This document shows positions 1 through 10,490 of a DNA stretch of 64,000 nt, in pieces. The stretch's first letter is position 1. Each line of letters starts with the position of its first letter. Below the pieces are notes generated by a model. It did not search any database, was not told where the DNA came from, and worked only from the letters and a program-made list of their open reading frames with translations. The DNA comes from Bacillota bacterium (lineage in GTDB: Bacteria; Sysuimicrobiota; Sysuimicrobiia; Sysuimicrobiales; Segetimicrobiaceae): the NCBI GenBank assembly GCA_021324975.1, contig JAJPIA010000058.1:51939-115938 (forward strand). Reading direction: 5' to 3'. The translations under genes were made by a program, and so were the position numbers.

Positions 1-1
1 C

Positions 2-316
2 GGCGACGGTTCCCTCATGTACGCCGGCCAGGCCCTCTGGACCGCGGCGCGATATCACATTCCGGTGACCGTGCTTGTGCTCAACAATCGTGCATACCAG
101 ATCCTGAAGGATGGAATGCGCGCGTACAAGAGGGGGGCGGTCGCTCCTGAGCGCATGGTGGGAATGGACCTCAACGACCCGGCCATCGATATTTGCGGCA
201 TGGCGCGAGCCCTCGGAGTACCGGGACAAGTCGTCGAGGATCCGACTCAACTGCGGGAAGCGCTGTCGGACGCGACCGGGGCGCCGCGGCTGTTCGATGT
301 CCTGGTGCAGCCATAG
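2..316 (+). CDS. Thiamine-pyrophosphate-dependent enzyme (acetolactate synthase/benzoylformate decarboxylase-like), C-terminal part, truncated by window start
   Basis: Open frame from base 2 reads GDGSLMYAGQALWTAARYHIPVTVLVLNNRAYQILK, a typical TPP-binding GDG...N motif. Confidence 0.85.
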   Translation, partial: GDGSLMYAGQALWTAARYHIPVTVLVLNNRAYQILKDGMRAYKRGAVAPERMVGMDLNDPAIDICGMARALGVPGQVVEDPTQLREALSDATGAPRLFDVLVQP

Positions 317-665
317 CGTCGTTCCGGATTCCCCTAGATTTGGACCCGGCGAGTGCGTGAGGTGGCGACCTGGTCGACCGGCTAGGTCCCGTTCCCGCCA
401 CGTGCCTGATGCCGACGCGCGCCGTAAGCGGTACAGTGACCAGTACGGTGTTGGGGTGTGCTCGGGTCGGACGCGGGCATGATGCCGGGGACATAGGTGG
501 CTGGAAGTGCGACCAAACGAAGCCGGCCGTGGCAATGGAACCGGTCCGCACGGGGCCCGGTCGCAGGGTGCTGAACGAGAACGGTCGAAGGAACGCAACC
601 CCGTGGGCGGCCCGGTGCCGGACAAGCGCGTGGTAGATGGGTGGCGGGCCGGGGAGCGACGCCGC

Positions 666-2702
666 ATGACCGAGGGCAACCCGTTCATCGAGCTCGATCC
701 GCGACCGGACCTTACCGCGGATCCATTTTTGCGCCACGTCATCGCCGAGGCTGTGGACACGTCGCCCATCGGCGTGGCGATCCTCGACGCGTCGCGAGCC
801 GTCTTGTGGGTGAACCGGACGCTCGAAGAGTTTTTCGGTCTGCCGCTACGGACGATGGCCCGGGGCGGGCCGAGCGCGGATGTGTTCGCGCGGGTCAAGG
901 CCGTCCTCGAGGATCCCGAAGCGCTCAGCACGCCCGTGCGGATGTGCGGGAACGGCAAATCGGCGCCTGACGCGTTTGAGTGCCATGTGTTGCCCGGGGC
1001 CGGCCGGCAGGAACGCTGGCTCGAGGGCTGGGTGCGACCGATTCTGCACGGCCCGTACGCGGGCGGACAGATTCACCGGTTCGTGGACATCACCGGCCGG
1101 AAGCGCGCCGAGGAGGCGCTGCGCGCGAGCGAACAGCGATTTCGTCAGCTCGCGGAAAATGCCTCCGACGTGATCTACCGGTATCGGCTGGTTCCGGTGC
1201 GGCGGTTCGAGTATGTGAGCCCGTCTGTGACCACGCTAACCGGGTACCCGCCGGAGGCGTTTTACGCGAACCCGGAACTGACGCGCGCGTTCGTGCATGC
1301 CGATGACTGGCCCATTATCGAGGCCGAGCAGCGCGACTGCACCGTCTCGGCGGCCCCGCTCACCTTCCGCTGCGTGCACCGCGACGGGAAGATGATCTGG
1401 GTCGAGCGCCGGTGCATGCCGGTGACGGATGAGACCGGCGCGGTGGTCGCGGTGGATGCCATCGTCCGCGACGTCACGGAACGGGTGCTGGCGCAGCGGG
1501 CCCTGGAGCAGCGGGTCGAAGAGCGCACGCGCGAGATCGAGCGGCGCCGGCGCGTCGCGGAAGGGCTGCGGGAGATGCTGGCCGTGCTCAACTCCCCGCG
1601 AGCGTGGAATGAGATCCTCGACCACATCGTAGGCCAGGCGATCCGCCTGCTGGACTGCGCCGCCGTCGCCGTGTACCGTTTGGTGACCCCGGACGGCCCG
1701 TTACGCATTCTGGCCGCTCGCGGGCTGGACCCCGAATACGTGGCGAACGTGGAGTTTCCGCTGGGGTTACCGGCGGTCGGTCAGGCCGTCTCCGAGCAGC
1801 GGCCCGTGACCATGCCCGACGCCCCGGCGTTCCTGGCGAGCGTCATCGAGCAGCTGGACCCACAGCAGCAGGCGCTTCTGACGCGGCTCACCCGCCGGCT
1901 CGGTGCCGTGCTGGCCGTGCCCCTCGGCGTCAAGGGACAGCGCTACGGCGCCATTGTCGTCTACTATCCGGCGCCTCGCGAAATTGGCGAGGAGGACATC
2001 CAGCTCGCGGTGACCTTCGCCGAGCACGCGGCGCTGGCGATCGAGAACGCCAAGCTGCGGGCTGGCGCGGAGCGCGCCGCCGCGGCGAGCGAGCGCGAGC
2101 GGTTGGCCCGCGACCTGCACGACTCGGTAACGCAGACGCTGTTCTCCGCCAGCCTGATCGCCGACGTGCTGCCGAGGTTATGGGAGCGAGACCCGGAGCA
2201 TGGGCAGCGGCGCCTGCATGAGTTGCGGCGTCTCGCCCGGGGCGCGCTTGCGGAGATGCGCGCGCTCTTGTTGGAACTGCGGCCGGCGGCGCTGACCGAG
2301 GTCGGGCTTGGGGAGCTGCTCAAGCAGCTGGGCGAAGCGGTCGCCGGCCGGACGGAGGTCGCCGTGTCGGTGGACGTCGAGGACACCGGGCCGCTGCCGG
2401 CGGATGCTCAGATTGCCCTTTACCGCATCGCGCAGGAAGCGTTGAACAACAGCGTCAAACACGGGGGCGGCCGCAGCGCCAGGGTCACCCTGAGCCGGAC
2501 CTCGACGGGCGTTCACGTCAGCATCGCGGACGACGGCACCGGGTTCGACGGAGAGCGCGTCTCGCCCGAGCACCTCGGGCTCAAGATCATGCGGGAGCGC
2601 GCGCGGAGCGTGGGCGCGGAGTTCGCAATCGCCAGCGCGCCCGGACGCGGTACCCGCATCGACGTACACTGGCCCGCCGAGGCGGCGGAGGCCAAGCCGT
2701 GA
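666..2702 (+). CDS. PAS/GAF sensor histidine kinase, NarL-type (HisKA_3 + HATPase_c)
   Basis: PAS repeats, GAF-like region, ERLARDLHDSVTQTLFSASL phosphoacceptor box, C-terminal ATPase ALNNSVKHGGG...DDGTGF; start taken at ATG 666 inside the longer ORF. Confidence 0.9.
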   Translation: MTEGNPFIELDPRPDLTADPFLRHVIAEAVDTSPIGVAILDASRAVLWVNRTLEEFFGLPLRTMARGGPSADVFARVKAVLEDPEALSTPVRMCGNGKSAPDAFECHVLPGAGRQERWLEGWVRPILHGPYAGGQIHRFVDITGRKRAEEALRASEQRFRQLAENASDVIYRYRLVPVRRFEYVSPSVTTLTGYPPEAFYANPELTRAFVHADDWPIIEAEQRDCTVSAAPLTFRCVHRDGKMIWVERRCMPVTDETGAVVAVDAIVRDVTERVLAQRALEQRVEERTREIERRRRVAEGLREMLAVLNSPRAWNEILDHIVGQAIRLLDCAAVAVYRLVTPDGPLRILAARGLDPEYVANVEFPLGLPAVGQAVSEQRPVTMPDAPAFLASVIEQLDPQQQALLTRLTRRLGAVLAVPLGVKGQRYGAIVVYYPAPREIGEEDIQLAVTFAEHAALAIENAKLRAGAERAAAASERERLARDLHDSVTQTLFSASLIADVLPRLWERDPEHGQRRLHELRRLARGALAEMRALLLELRPAALTEVGLGELLKQLGEAVAGRTEVAVSVDVEDTGPLPADAQIALYRIAQEALNNSVKHGGGRSARVTLSRTSTGVHVSIADDGTGFDGERVSPEHLGLKIMRERARSVGAEFAIASAPGRGTRIDVHWPAEAAEAKP

Positions 2703-3355
2703 CCCCGGCGCCGAAGATCCGGGTCCTCCTTGTGGACGATCACGCGGTGGTCCGAAGCGGGCTCCGGGCCTTCCTCGAGGCTTACGACGACTTGGAACTC
2801 GCCGGGGAGGCATCGAGCGGAGACGAGGCGGTGCGATTGTGCGACCGCGTCTCACCCGACGTCGTCCTGATGGACCTCGTCATGCCGGGGACGGACGGCA
2901 TCGCCGCGACTCGGGCCATCCGCGAGCGGCACCCGGGGCTGCAGGTGATCGCGCTCACCAGTTTCCAGGAACAAGACCGGATTCAGGCTGCGCTCGACGC
3001 CGGCGCGCTCGGCTACCTGCTCAAGAACGTCGGCGCCGACGAGCTGGCGCGGGCGATCCGGTCCGCCCGCGCGGGCCAGCCCACGCTCGCCCCAGAGGCC
3101 ACGCGGGCGCTGATCCACGCGGCCACGCGTCCTCCAGAGCCCGGACACGACCTCACGCCGCGTGAGCGCGAGGTCTTGGTCCTGATGGTGCAGGGGCTGA
3201 ACAACACCGAGATCGCGGCACGTTTGGTGGTGAACCGTTCGACCGTGAAGTTCCATGTGAGTAACGTCCTCGCCAAACTGGGCGCCGCGAGCCGCACGGA
3301 AGCCGTTGCGCTCGCGCTCACGCGCCGCATCGTTCTCGAGCCCAAACCTCGGTAG
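2699..3355 (+). CDS. NarL/LuxR-family response regulator
   Basis: Receiver VLLVDDHAVVRSGLRAFL...VLMDLVMPGTDG and LuxR HTH LTPREREVLVLMVQGLNNTEIAARL; overlaps kinase stop. Confidence 0.93.
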   Translation: MTPAPKIRVLLVDDHAVVRSGLRAFLEAYDDLELAGEASSGDEAVRLCDRVSPDVVLMDLVMPGTDGIAATRAIRERHPGLQVIALTSFQEQDRIQAALDAGALGYLLKNVGADELARAIRSARAGQPTLAPEATRALIHAATRPPEPGHDLTPREREVLVLMVQGLNNTEIAARLVVNRSTVKFHVSNVLAKLGAASRTEAVALALTRRIVLEPKPR

Positions 3356-3775
3356 CCGCCGGCACAGCGGCGCCCGCGCACGATCCAGGCGCCCAGCGGG
3401 GGAGGATCGCTCCCCGCGCGTAGCCACGATTTCTGAGATGAGCTGCGCTCCGTCTTCGCCATACCGGCCTGTCGAATCCCGTGGCGCCCGATCGACACGG
3501 TGACAGGCGCACGGTCTTAGGGCGATTGGGAGCAGGGCGGGTCCGGTGTCCACGTGTTGGGAAGAATGTCCGTTTCCGCGTCCCTCAAACGTTCATGGGC
3601 CGGCGACAACCGGATGTCCTCGGTGGGCGCACGAGCCAGCCGGCCGGACTAAAAACTCTCCAGGAGGCCAGGGCCGATTCTGGCCGCACGCGGGGTGCCG
3701 CACACCGTCGCGGGCCTCATACTGCTGGCAGCGCGTGGAATGCGCCGCACACGGTAACGGACGGAGGATCATGTC

Positions 3776-5263
3776 ATGGATCAGAACCAGGGACTCACGC
3801 AGGAGAAAGCGGAGCGGAATGGCGATGGCCCGGCGGCACACACGACGATCAGCACGCCGCAGCCGGCGTCTTTTGAGGTGGCGCAATCCTCGGTGGTTCC
3901 CGACAGCACGGCCAAGGTCTCGAGGCGTCCCGCGCGTCGTGCGCGGATCTCGCGTCGCACGTGGATCTTTGGATCCGCGCTGCTTGTGATCGTTGTCGCG
4001 ATCGCGGGAGCGGTGCGGTACTTCCACACCGCCGCCGCACACCCCACGACCGACGACGCGTATGTCCAGGGCGACGTGGTATCCATCGGCGCCAAGGTCT
4101 CCGGGCGCGTGAGCCGGGTGCTCGTGCACGGGGACGAGCGGGTCACGCGGGGGCAGCCCCTCGTCCAGCTGGATCCCACGGATGCCCGGATCGCGGTCGC
4201 GCAGGCCCAGGCGGCGCTCGAGGCGGCCCGCGCCCAGGCGGCGTCCGCCCGCGCGGCTCTCGTGACCCAGGAACACCAGACGCCGGCCGCGATCGCCCAG
4301 GCGCGCGCGGCGGCCGCGGCCGCGGACGCCCAAGTGCCGCAGGCGGAGACCACGGTCACACTGCAAGACCGCACCGTGCAACAGGCCATCTCGACGGCGC
4401 GGGCGCAACTCGAGGCTGCCACGGCCAACACGCTGTCCGCGCATTCGGCGTTCACCAAGGCGGAACACGACTTGACCCGGGCCAAGCAGTTGTTCGCCCA
4501 GGGCGCGGTCTCCGCCCAGGATGTCGATCAAGCGCAGGCGGCGTACGACGCGGCGCTGGCCCAGCAGAAGAGCGCGGAGGACGCGGTTACGCAGGCCCGT
4601 GCGGCGGTGGCGAGCGCCGAAGCGTCGCAGCTGCAGGTGCCGATTCACGAGCAGGCCGTCCTGACGGCACGGGCCCAGGCCGCGGCGGCGGTCGCTGGGA
4701 TCGCCACGGCGAGCACCGGCTACGACGTCATCAAGCAGAAGGCCGCCGCGGTCGCGAACGCGGCGGCCGCTGCGGCCCAGGCACTGGCACAACTTGCCGC
4801 GGCGCAGCAGCAACTGGCCGACACCGTCGTCGTTGCGCCGGCCGACGCCCAGGTGGGCAGCCAGGTGGCGGTGCAGCCGGGACAGGTGGTGGTCCCGGGG
4901 CAGGCGCTGATGACGCTGATCTTCTCCAACACGCGGTGGGTTGAAGCCAACTTCAAAGAAACACAACTCGGCCGCGTGCGTGTCGGCCAGCCGGTCACGG
5001 TGCGCGTGGACCTGCTCGGTCTGACGTTCCACGGTCACGTGCGCGAGCTGGGGGCGGCGACCGGTTCCGTCCTGTCCCTGCTGCCGGCCGAGAACGCCAC
5101 GGGCAATTTCACCAAGGTCGTGCAGCGCGTGCCGGTGCGGATCGCCCTCGACGACGCTCCGGCCAAGCCGTTGGCGGTCGGGCTGTCCGCCGAGGTCACG
5201 ATCGACACCACACGAAATCCGGCCGCGTTCGTCGCCGCCGAGCCGGGGCGGCGGGCGCGCTGA
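3776..5263 (+). CDS. HlyD/EmrA-family membrane fusion protein
   Basis: Single N-terminal TM, TTDDAYVQGDVVSIGAKVSGRVSRVLV lipoyl-like motif, long Ala/Gln coiled coil. Confidence 0.9.
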   Translation: MDQNQGLTQEKAERNGDGPAAHTTISTPQPASFEVAQSSVVPDSTAKVSRRPARRARISRRTWIFGSALLVIVVAIAGAVRYFHTAAAHPTTDDAYVQGDVVSIGAKVSGRVSRVLVHGDERVTRGQPLVQLDPTDARIAVAQAQAALEAARAQAASARAALVTQEHQTPAAIAQARAAAAAADAQVPQAETTVTLQDRTVQQAISTARAQLEAATANTLSAHSAFTKAEHDLTRAKQLFAQGAVSAQDVDQAQAAYDAALAQQKSAEDAVTQARAAVASAEASQLQVPIHEQAVLTARAQAAAAVAGIATASTGYDVIKQKAAAVANAAAAAAQALAQLAAAQQQLADTVVVAPADAQVGSQVAVQPGQVVVPGQALMTLIFSNTRWVEANFKETQLGRVRVGQPVTVRVDLLGLTFHGHVRELGAATGSVLSLLPAENATGNFTKVVQRVPVRIALDDAPAKPLAVGLSAEVTIDTTRNPAAFVAAEPGRRAR

Positions 5264-6828
5264 TGGCAATCGCCCTGGACATCAAGCCGCCCGCCGCGGC
5301 GGCAAATAAGTGGCTGGTGGCCGCCGCGGTCACCGTCGGGACCTTGATGGGCGCCGTGGACGCCTCGGTCGTTAACGTGGCGCTGCCGAGTATGCAGGCG
5401 ACGTACGGGGTGTCACTCGTCGAGGTTACGTGGGTCTCCACGGGTTACTTGATCGCGCTCGTGTTGGTCCTGCCCCTGACGGGGTGGCTGTCCTCGCTGT
5501 TCGGGCGCAAGCCTCTGTACCAGGCGTGCCTGCTCCTCTTCGTAGCCGCGTCGATTCTGGCGGCGATGGCGCCGTCGCTTCCGCTGCTCATCGCGGCGCG
5601 GGTGCTCCAGGGGCTGGGGGCCGGCGTCCTGAGCCCGACGGAGCAGGCCATCCTGGGCGACACCTTTCCCCCGGAGGAGCGGGGGCTCGCCACGGGGCTC
5701 TATGGCCTCGTCGTCGTGCTCGGTCCGACCCTCGGGCCGCTCCTCGGCGGGTGGATCACGGACAACTACACGTGGCGCTGGATCTTCCTCATCAACGTCC
5801 CGGTGGGGCTGCTCGGCGCCCTCATGGTCGCGACGTTCGTCCCGGACGGCCCGCGCGCAGCGCCCCGCAAGACGGCGGTGGACGTCGTCGGGATTTCGCT
5901 GCTCGCTGCCGGCCTCTCCAGCCTGCTCGTGATGCTGGAGCAGGGGAACCGGTGGGACTGGTGGTCGTCGCCGCTCGTGTGGGGGTTCGCCATCGCGGCG
6001 GCAGCCTGCCTGCTGTTGTTCGTCCTGTGGGAGCTGTTCGGTACGGACACGCCCGCGGTGGACCTCCGCATCCTCGGGAGCCGCGCGTTTGCGGCGGCGT
6101 GGCTGAGCGTGGGGTTGCTGGGGCTCGTGTTGATCGGGGCGCTGCTCATGCAATCGCTGTTCCTGCAGCAGGTCCTGGGCTACACTGCCGCGCAGACCGG
6201 GCTCGCGTTTGTGCCGCGCGGGCTCACGACGATGATCATGGCCCCGCTGGCCGGACTGCTCCTCGTTCGCGCGGGGCCGCGGGTGATGACGGCGGCCGGG
6301 GCGTCGTCGGTCGTGACGGGAGTGGTCCTGATGTCCCGCTGGACGATGGACGCGGGGCCGGCACAGATCCGGGATCCACTGGTGCTGGTCGGGTTCGGGC
6401 TGGCGCTGCTGTTCATCCCGCTGTTCAACGCCGGCATGGCCGCGGTGGATCGACGGAAGCTGGTAAGTGCCACGGGGCTGCTCAACCTACAGTTGCAGTT
6501 GGGCGGGGCGGTCGGCACTGCCATCCTGGCGACGATGATCGAGCGCGGGATCACGCGCTACCACGCCGTCCTGACGGGGTACGTGACCGCGACGAGCGCC
6601 GCGTCCACGAGCGTGACCGGGAGCCTCGCGGCGCGCATGGTGGGGCAGGGCGGCAGCGATCCGGTCACGGCTCAGCGGATGGCGCTCGGGGCGCTCGACA
6701 ACATCGTGACCGGGCAGGCGTCGGTGCTGGCCTTCCAACACGCGTTCCAGGCCATCGCCGTGATGGCCCTGGTCATGCTGCTGTGCGTGCCGTTCCTGCC
6801 GCGGCGGGCGGCGGGCGCCGCGCATTGA
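5263..6828 (+). CDS. DHA2-family (EmrB/QacA) MFS drug efflux transporter
   Basis: 14-TM-like protein, GTLMGAVDASVVNVALPSM motif; overlaps EmrA-like gene (ATGA). Confidence 0.92.
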   Translation: MAIALDIKPPAAAANKWLVAAAVTVGTLMGAVDASVVNVALPSMQATYGVSLVEVTWVSTGYLIALVLVLPLTGWLSSLFGRKPLYQACLLLFVAASILAAMAPSLPLLIAARVLQGLGAGVLSPTEQAILGDTFPPEERGLATGLYGLVVVLGPTLGPLLGGWITDNYTWRWIFLINVPVGLLGALMVATFVPDGPRAAPRKTAVDVVGISLLAAGLSSLLVMLEQGNRWDWWSSPLVWGFAIAAAACLLLFVLWELFGTDTPAVDLRILGSRAFAAAWLSVGLLGLVLIGALLMQSLFLQQVLGYTAAQTGLAFVPRGLTTMIMAPLAGLLLVRAGPRVMTAAGASSVVTGVVLMSRWTMDAGPAQIRDPLVLVGFGLALLFIPLFNAGMAAVDRRKLVSATGLLNLQLQLGGAVGTAILATMIERGITRYHAVLTGYVTATSAASTSVTGSLAARMVGQGGSDPVTAQRMALGALDNIVTGQASVLAFQHAFQAIAVMALVMLLCVPFLPRRAAGAAH

Positions 6829-6897
6829 AGCGAGGGTGGGCGACGTTGCGGCCCGCACGCACATTTGATCGGGCAAGGATCGGAGGATGAGGAATCG

Positions 6898-7128
6898 ATG
6901 AATACGTTCGGGGCAAACCTGGCTCGGGTATCGGCTACAGTTCCTGCGTCGTTCCCGGCGTTTGGCGTATACGTCCAGGTGACCGCACCGCCGACGTGGG
7001 ACGAAGATCAGGTGCGGCGGGTGTTTACGCGGCTTCTGCGGGTGGACGGCTGGCCGCTCGAACTGGTGGCGGTTACTGCCAACCGGGACTCTGAAGGGGC
7101 AGACCTCGTTCCCAAGGAACGCGGTTGA
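6898..7128 (+). CDS. Small hypothetical protein
   Basis: ORF MNTFGANLARVSATV...; no recognised domain. Confidence 0.4.
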   Translation: MNTFGANLARVSATVPASFPAFGVYVQVTAPPTWDEDQVRRVFTRLLRVDGWPLELVAVTANRDSEGADLVPKERG

Positions 7129-7259
7129 CGTAGGGGGCGGTCCACAGGATGCCGGGCTGACGTCCGATGCAACACGCGAAACCGTCCGCATGCGTCGAGC
7201 ACGTGCGCGGCGGTAAGGTCGATTCATGCCGGCGACCGACGGGCGAGGGGAGGACGGGG

Positions 7260-8627
7260 ATGGTCGATTCGAGGGACCTGCTGCGGAGCGCCGCGGACCG
7301 ATCGCTGCGCTATCTCGACGGCATCGTGGACCGGCGGGTCGGGCCGCTGCCCGAGCAGGTTGACGCGCTCGCGCGGCTCGGAGGGCCGCTACCTGAGGGC
7401 CCGGCGGGTCCGGCGGAGGTGCTTGCGCTGCTCGACGACGCCGGCTCGCCGGCCACCGTCGCCTCCGCGGGGCCGCGCTACTTCGGCTTCGTGACCGGCG
7501 GCTCGCTGCCGGTCACGCTGGCCGCCAACTGGCTCGCGGGGGCGTGGGACCAAAATGCCGGCCTCGTTGTCTCCTCTCCGGTCGGAGCTGCACTGGAGCA
7601 GATCGCCATCGGATGGCTCGTCGACGTCCTCGGCTTGCCCGCGGGCACGGGCGGTGCTCTCGTGACAGGCGCCACGATGGCGAACTTCACCGCGCTTGCC
7701 GCGGCGCGGCACGCGGTGCTTGGCGCCGCGGGGTGGGACGTGGAGGCGTCGGGCTTGTTCGGCGCTCCGCCGACCACCGTGGTCGTGGGCGACGAGGTGC
7801 ACATCAGTCTGCTCCGGGCGCTGACGCTCCTCGGCCTCGGCCGCGATCGCGTGGTCCGCGTTCCGGCCGACGGACAGGGCCGCATGCGCGCCGAGGCGCT
7901 GCCGCGGTTGAACGGCCCGGCGATCGTGTGTGCACAGGCTGGCAATGTAAACAGCGGTGCCTTCGATCCCATAGACCGGATCTGTACGCACGCTCACGCC
8001 GCGGGGGCGTGGGTCCATGTAGACGGGGCCTTCGGCCTGTGGGCCGCCGCGGCGCCGGAACGGTCGTATCTGACCCGCGGCGTGGCCCAAGCCGATTCCT
8101 GGGGGCTCGACGCGCACAAGTGGCTCAACGTTCCCTACGACAGCGGCCTCGCGTTCGTCCGCCGTCCGGAACACCTGCGGTCGGCGATGGCGACGTCCGC
8201 GGCGTATTTTCCGCAGACCGATCGGCGGGAGCCGTTTCTCTACTCGCCGGAGATGTCACGGCGGGCCCGCGGCGTCGAGATCTGGGCCGCCCTGCGAACG
8301 CTCGGCCGGGCGGGGGTCGCCGATCTCGTGGAGCGCAACTGCCGGCAGGCCGCGCGGTTTGCGGAGGGCCTTCGGGGGGCGGGCTACGATGTGCTGAACG
8401 ACGTCGTCCTGAATCAGGTTATGGTGTCGTTCGGCGACGACGAGACGACCCGTCGGGTCGTCGCCGGCGTGCAGACAGACGGCACGTGCTGGTGCGGTGG
8501 TACGGTGTGGCACGGCCGCGCGGCGATGCGGATCAGCGTGTCGTCCTGGGCGACGACTGACGAGGACGTCGACCGCAGTCTCGCGGCGATCCTACGTGTG
8601 GCCCGAGATTCTACCGACCCCGAATAA
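7260..8627 (+). CDS. Pyridoxal-dependent decarboxylase (group II amino-acid decarboxylase family)
   Basis: HVDGAFGLWAAA... and SWGLDAHKWLNVPYDSGLAFV PLP-lysine motif. Confidence 0.92.
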   Translation: MVDSRDLLRSAADRSLRYLDGIVDRRVGPLPEQVDALARLGGPLPEGPAGPAEVLALLDDAGSPATVASAGPRYFGFVTGGSLPVTLAANWLAGAWDQNAGLVVSSPVGAALEQIAIGWLVDVLGLPAGTGGALVTGATMANFTALAAARHAVLGAAGWDVEASGLFGAPPTTVVVGDEVHISLLRALTLLGLGRDRVVRVPADGQGRMRAEALPRLNGPAIVCAQAGNVNSGAFDPIDRICTHAHAAGAWVHVDGAFGLWAAAAPERSYLTRGVAQADSWGLDAHKWLNVPYDSGLAFVRRPEHLRSAMATSAAYFPQTDRREPFLYSPEMSRRARGVEIWAALRTLGRAGVADLVERNCRQAARFAEGLRGAGYDVLNDVVLNQVMVSFGDDETTRRVVAGVQTDGTCWCGGTVWHGRAAMRISVSSWATTDEDVDRSLAAILRVARDSTDPE

Positions 8628-9240
8628 TGTCGGCAACAGCCACCTGATCGGGGCCGCCCTCGCCCACGAGTCGCTCGAGGACGGCGGCCTGGTCCCGGCC
8701 GGGGCGATTCTGGCTCATCTTCCATTTGCCTTCGAGGCGGGTGATGCGAATGACCACGCCTACGATGCCCCGGAGCATGCTGTCGATGAACTCGGAGGGC
8801 GCGTCGCTGACTGCCCACGGCGCCGGCCGGGTGCCTTCGTGCGCCTCGGTGAGTCGTGTCACGTGATTGCGCAACCGCTCGGGGTCGTCAAAGGTCTGGA
8901 TCTCGCCGTAGGCATGGATCGCGAGGTAATTCCAAGTCGGGACGACTTTGCCGGTTTCTTGCTTGGTCGGATACCACGACGGCGAGATATAGGTATTCGG
9001 CCCGAGGAAGATTGCCAGCGCCGGCGTGCCGGATCCGATGCCTTTCCACTGGGGGTTCGGCCGGGCCAGATGTCCGTGTAGCGTCCCAAACGGCGCCTGG
9101 CTATCCTCGAGCAGCAGGGGAATGTGGCTGGCTTCGAGACCGCTCGAGCCGTGCGTGACGAGCGTGCCGAAGCCAAACCGCCGGATCGCGTCGTGAAGCA
9201 CCGGCACGCGATCTTCCTTAAAGTGCGTGGGAAGGTACAC
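8611..9240 (-). CDS. FMN-binding negative transcriptional regulator (PaiB family)
   Basis: YLPTHFKEDRVPVLHDAIRRFGFGTLVTHG...HIPLLL...WNYLAIHAYG; GTG start at 9240. Confidence 0.88.
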   Translation of the reverse strand: MYLPTHFKEDRVPVLHDAIRRFGFGTLVTHGSSGLEASHIPLLLEDSQAPFGTLHGHLARPNPQWKGIGSGTPALAIFLGPNTYISPSWYPTKQETGKVVPTWNYLAIHAYGEIQTFDDPERLRNHVTRLTEAHEGTRPAPWAVSDAPSEFIDSMLRGIVGVVIRITRLEGKWKMSQNRPGRDQAAVLERLVGEGGPDQVAVADIIRGR

Positions 9241-9491
9241 CGTGTCCTCCCGCCAGCGTCGCTTTGCAGCCATTATAGCGCTCAGCTTAACTACGGCGTG
9301 CCAGGTACAACGGTGCAGGCGATCGCCGTCACACCGGATAGCCGCTGGCACTTCTATCCGATTTTGACGATCAAATCATTCCTATTGAAGCGCTAGCCCG
9401 GCCCCACGGGCGGCGTATCCGTCGCTCCAGAATCGACATGTGCCGATGCGAGTACACACGGAGGGCCGGTCCAGATTCCGTCGAGGCCGGA

Positions 9492-10490
9492 TCAGCGTTC
9501 GGTCGCCGTTGCGGTCGCGACGGAGCCTTCGGCGGCGGCCGCGGACGCATCCTTGCGCGTCCCGGCCGGACCGGACGGGGACGGCCGCCGGCTCACGTAG
9601 ACGTGTCCGCCGACCGCGGCCATGATGATCGCGCCGCCGATCCACGTCGTCAACGCCGGGACTTCCCGGAACGCGAGCCACACCCACAGCGGACCGAGCG
9701 GCACCTCCGATGCCTGGATGAGCGCCGTCTCCGTCGCGGAGATGAGCCGGGCTCCCAGGGTAAGAAGCAGCAGACCGAGGCCGAACTGCGTCACACCGAA
9801 GAGCCCGAGGTAGAGCATATTGGTCGCGCCGCTCACGACGGGATGCGCGAGCGGCCAGACGAAGAGCGGGCAGAGCAGGGCGGAGAGGCAGGCCGCCGGC
9901 GGCATCGGGACGTCGCGATGCCGCCGGATGAGCACCATCATGCCCGCCATGCACAGCGCCATGCCGGCCGCCAGCAGGTCGCCCATGAGATGTCCGTTCC
10001 GCGCGGCGCCGCCGACCATAACGGCGGTCCCGACCAGCGCCGCCGCGCTCGCCGCGAGCGTGCTCCAGCGCTCACGCTCGCGCAGCCACAGCCAGCCCAG
10101 CGCCGCGGCGATGAACGGCGTGGTGGCGTTCATGATCATCACGTCGGCGACGGACGTGCGCCGGAATGCGTTGATGTACATGATCGTGGCGAGCGTGGAC
10201 AAGCACGCCGCGGCGACGCCGGGGAGGCCGATGCCGCGGACGATGTGTACCGTGTCGCGGCCGTAGCGCCACACGATGAAGCCGGCGATGAAGAGGCCGG
10301 CGAAGATGCCGCGCCAGAAGAGAATCGTCCACGGGTCGAGCGGAATGAGGCGTGTGTAGAACCCGGACGTGCTGTAGGCGACGGCCGACGCAAGGTTCAG
10401 CGCGATACCCAGCGCGTGACGGCGGCCGGCCTCGTGCGGTACGTACAGCCCGCGGGCGCCGGCCGCCGCCACCGTGGGGGACACGGTCAC
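9492..10490 (-). CDS. EamA/DMT-superfamily permease
   Basis: Two EamA-like halves, ~10 TM; start overlaps stop of upstream ArsR gene. Confidence 0.88.
   Translation of the reverse strand: MTVSPTVAAAGARGLYVPHEAGRRHALGIALNLASAVAYSTSGFYTRLIPLDPWTILFWRGIFAGLFIAGFIVWRYGRDTVHIVRGIGLPGVAAACLSTLATIMYINAFRRTSVADVMIMNATTPFIAAALGWLWLRERERWSTLAASAAALVGTAVMVGGAARNGHLMGDLLAAGMALCMAGMMVLIRRHRDVPMPPAACLSALLCPLFVWPLAHPVVSGATNMLYLGLFGVTQFGLGLLLLTLGARLISATETALIQASEVPLGPLWVWLAFREVPALTTWIGGAIIMAAVGGHVYVSRRPSPSGPAGTRKDASAAAAEGSVATATATER

Noticed and set aside
3593-5269. 558-aa minus-strand ORF
   Set aside because: High-GC shadow of the EmrA-like gene; Arg/Gly-rich with no domain.
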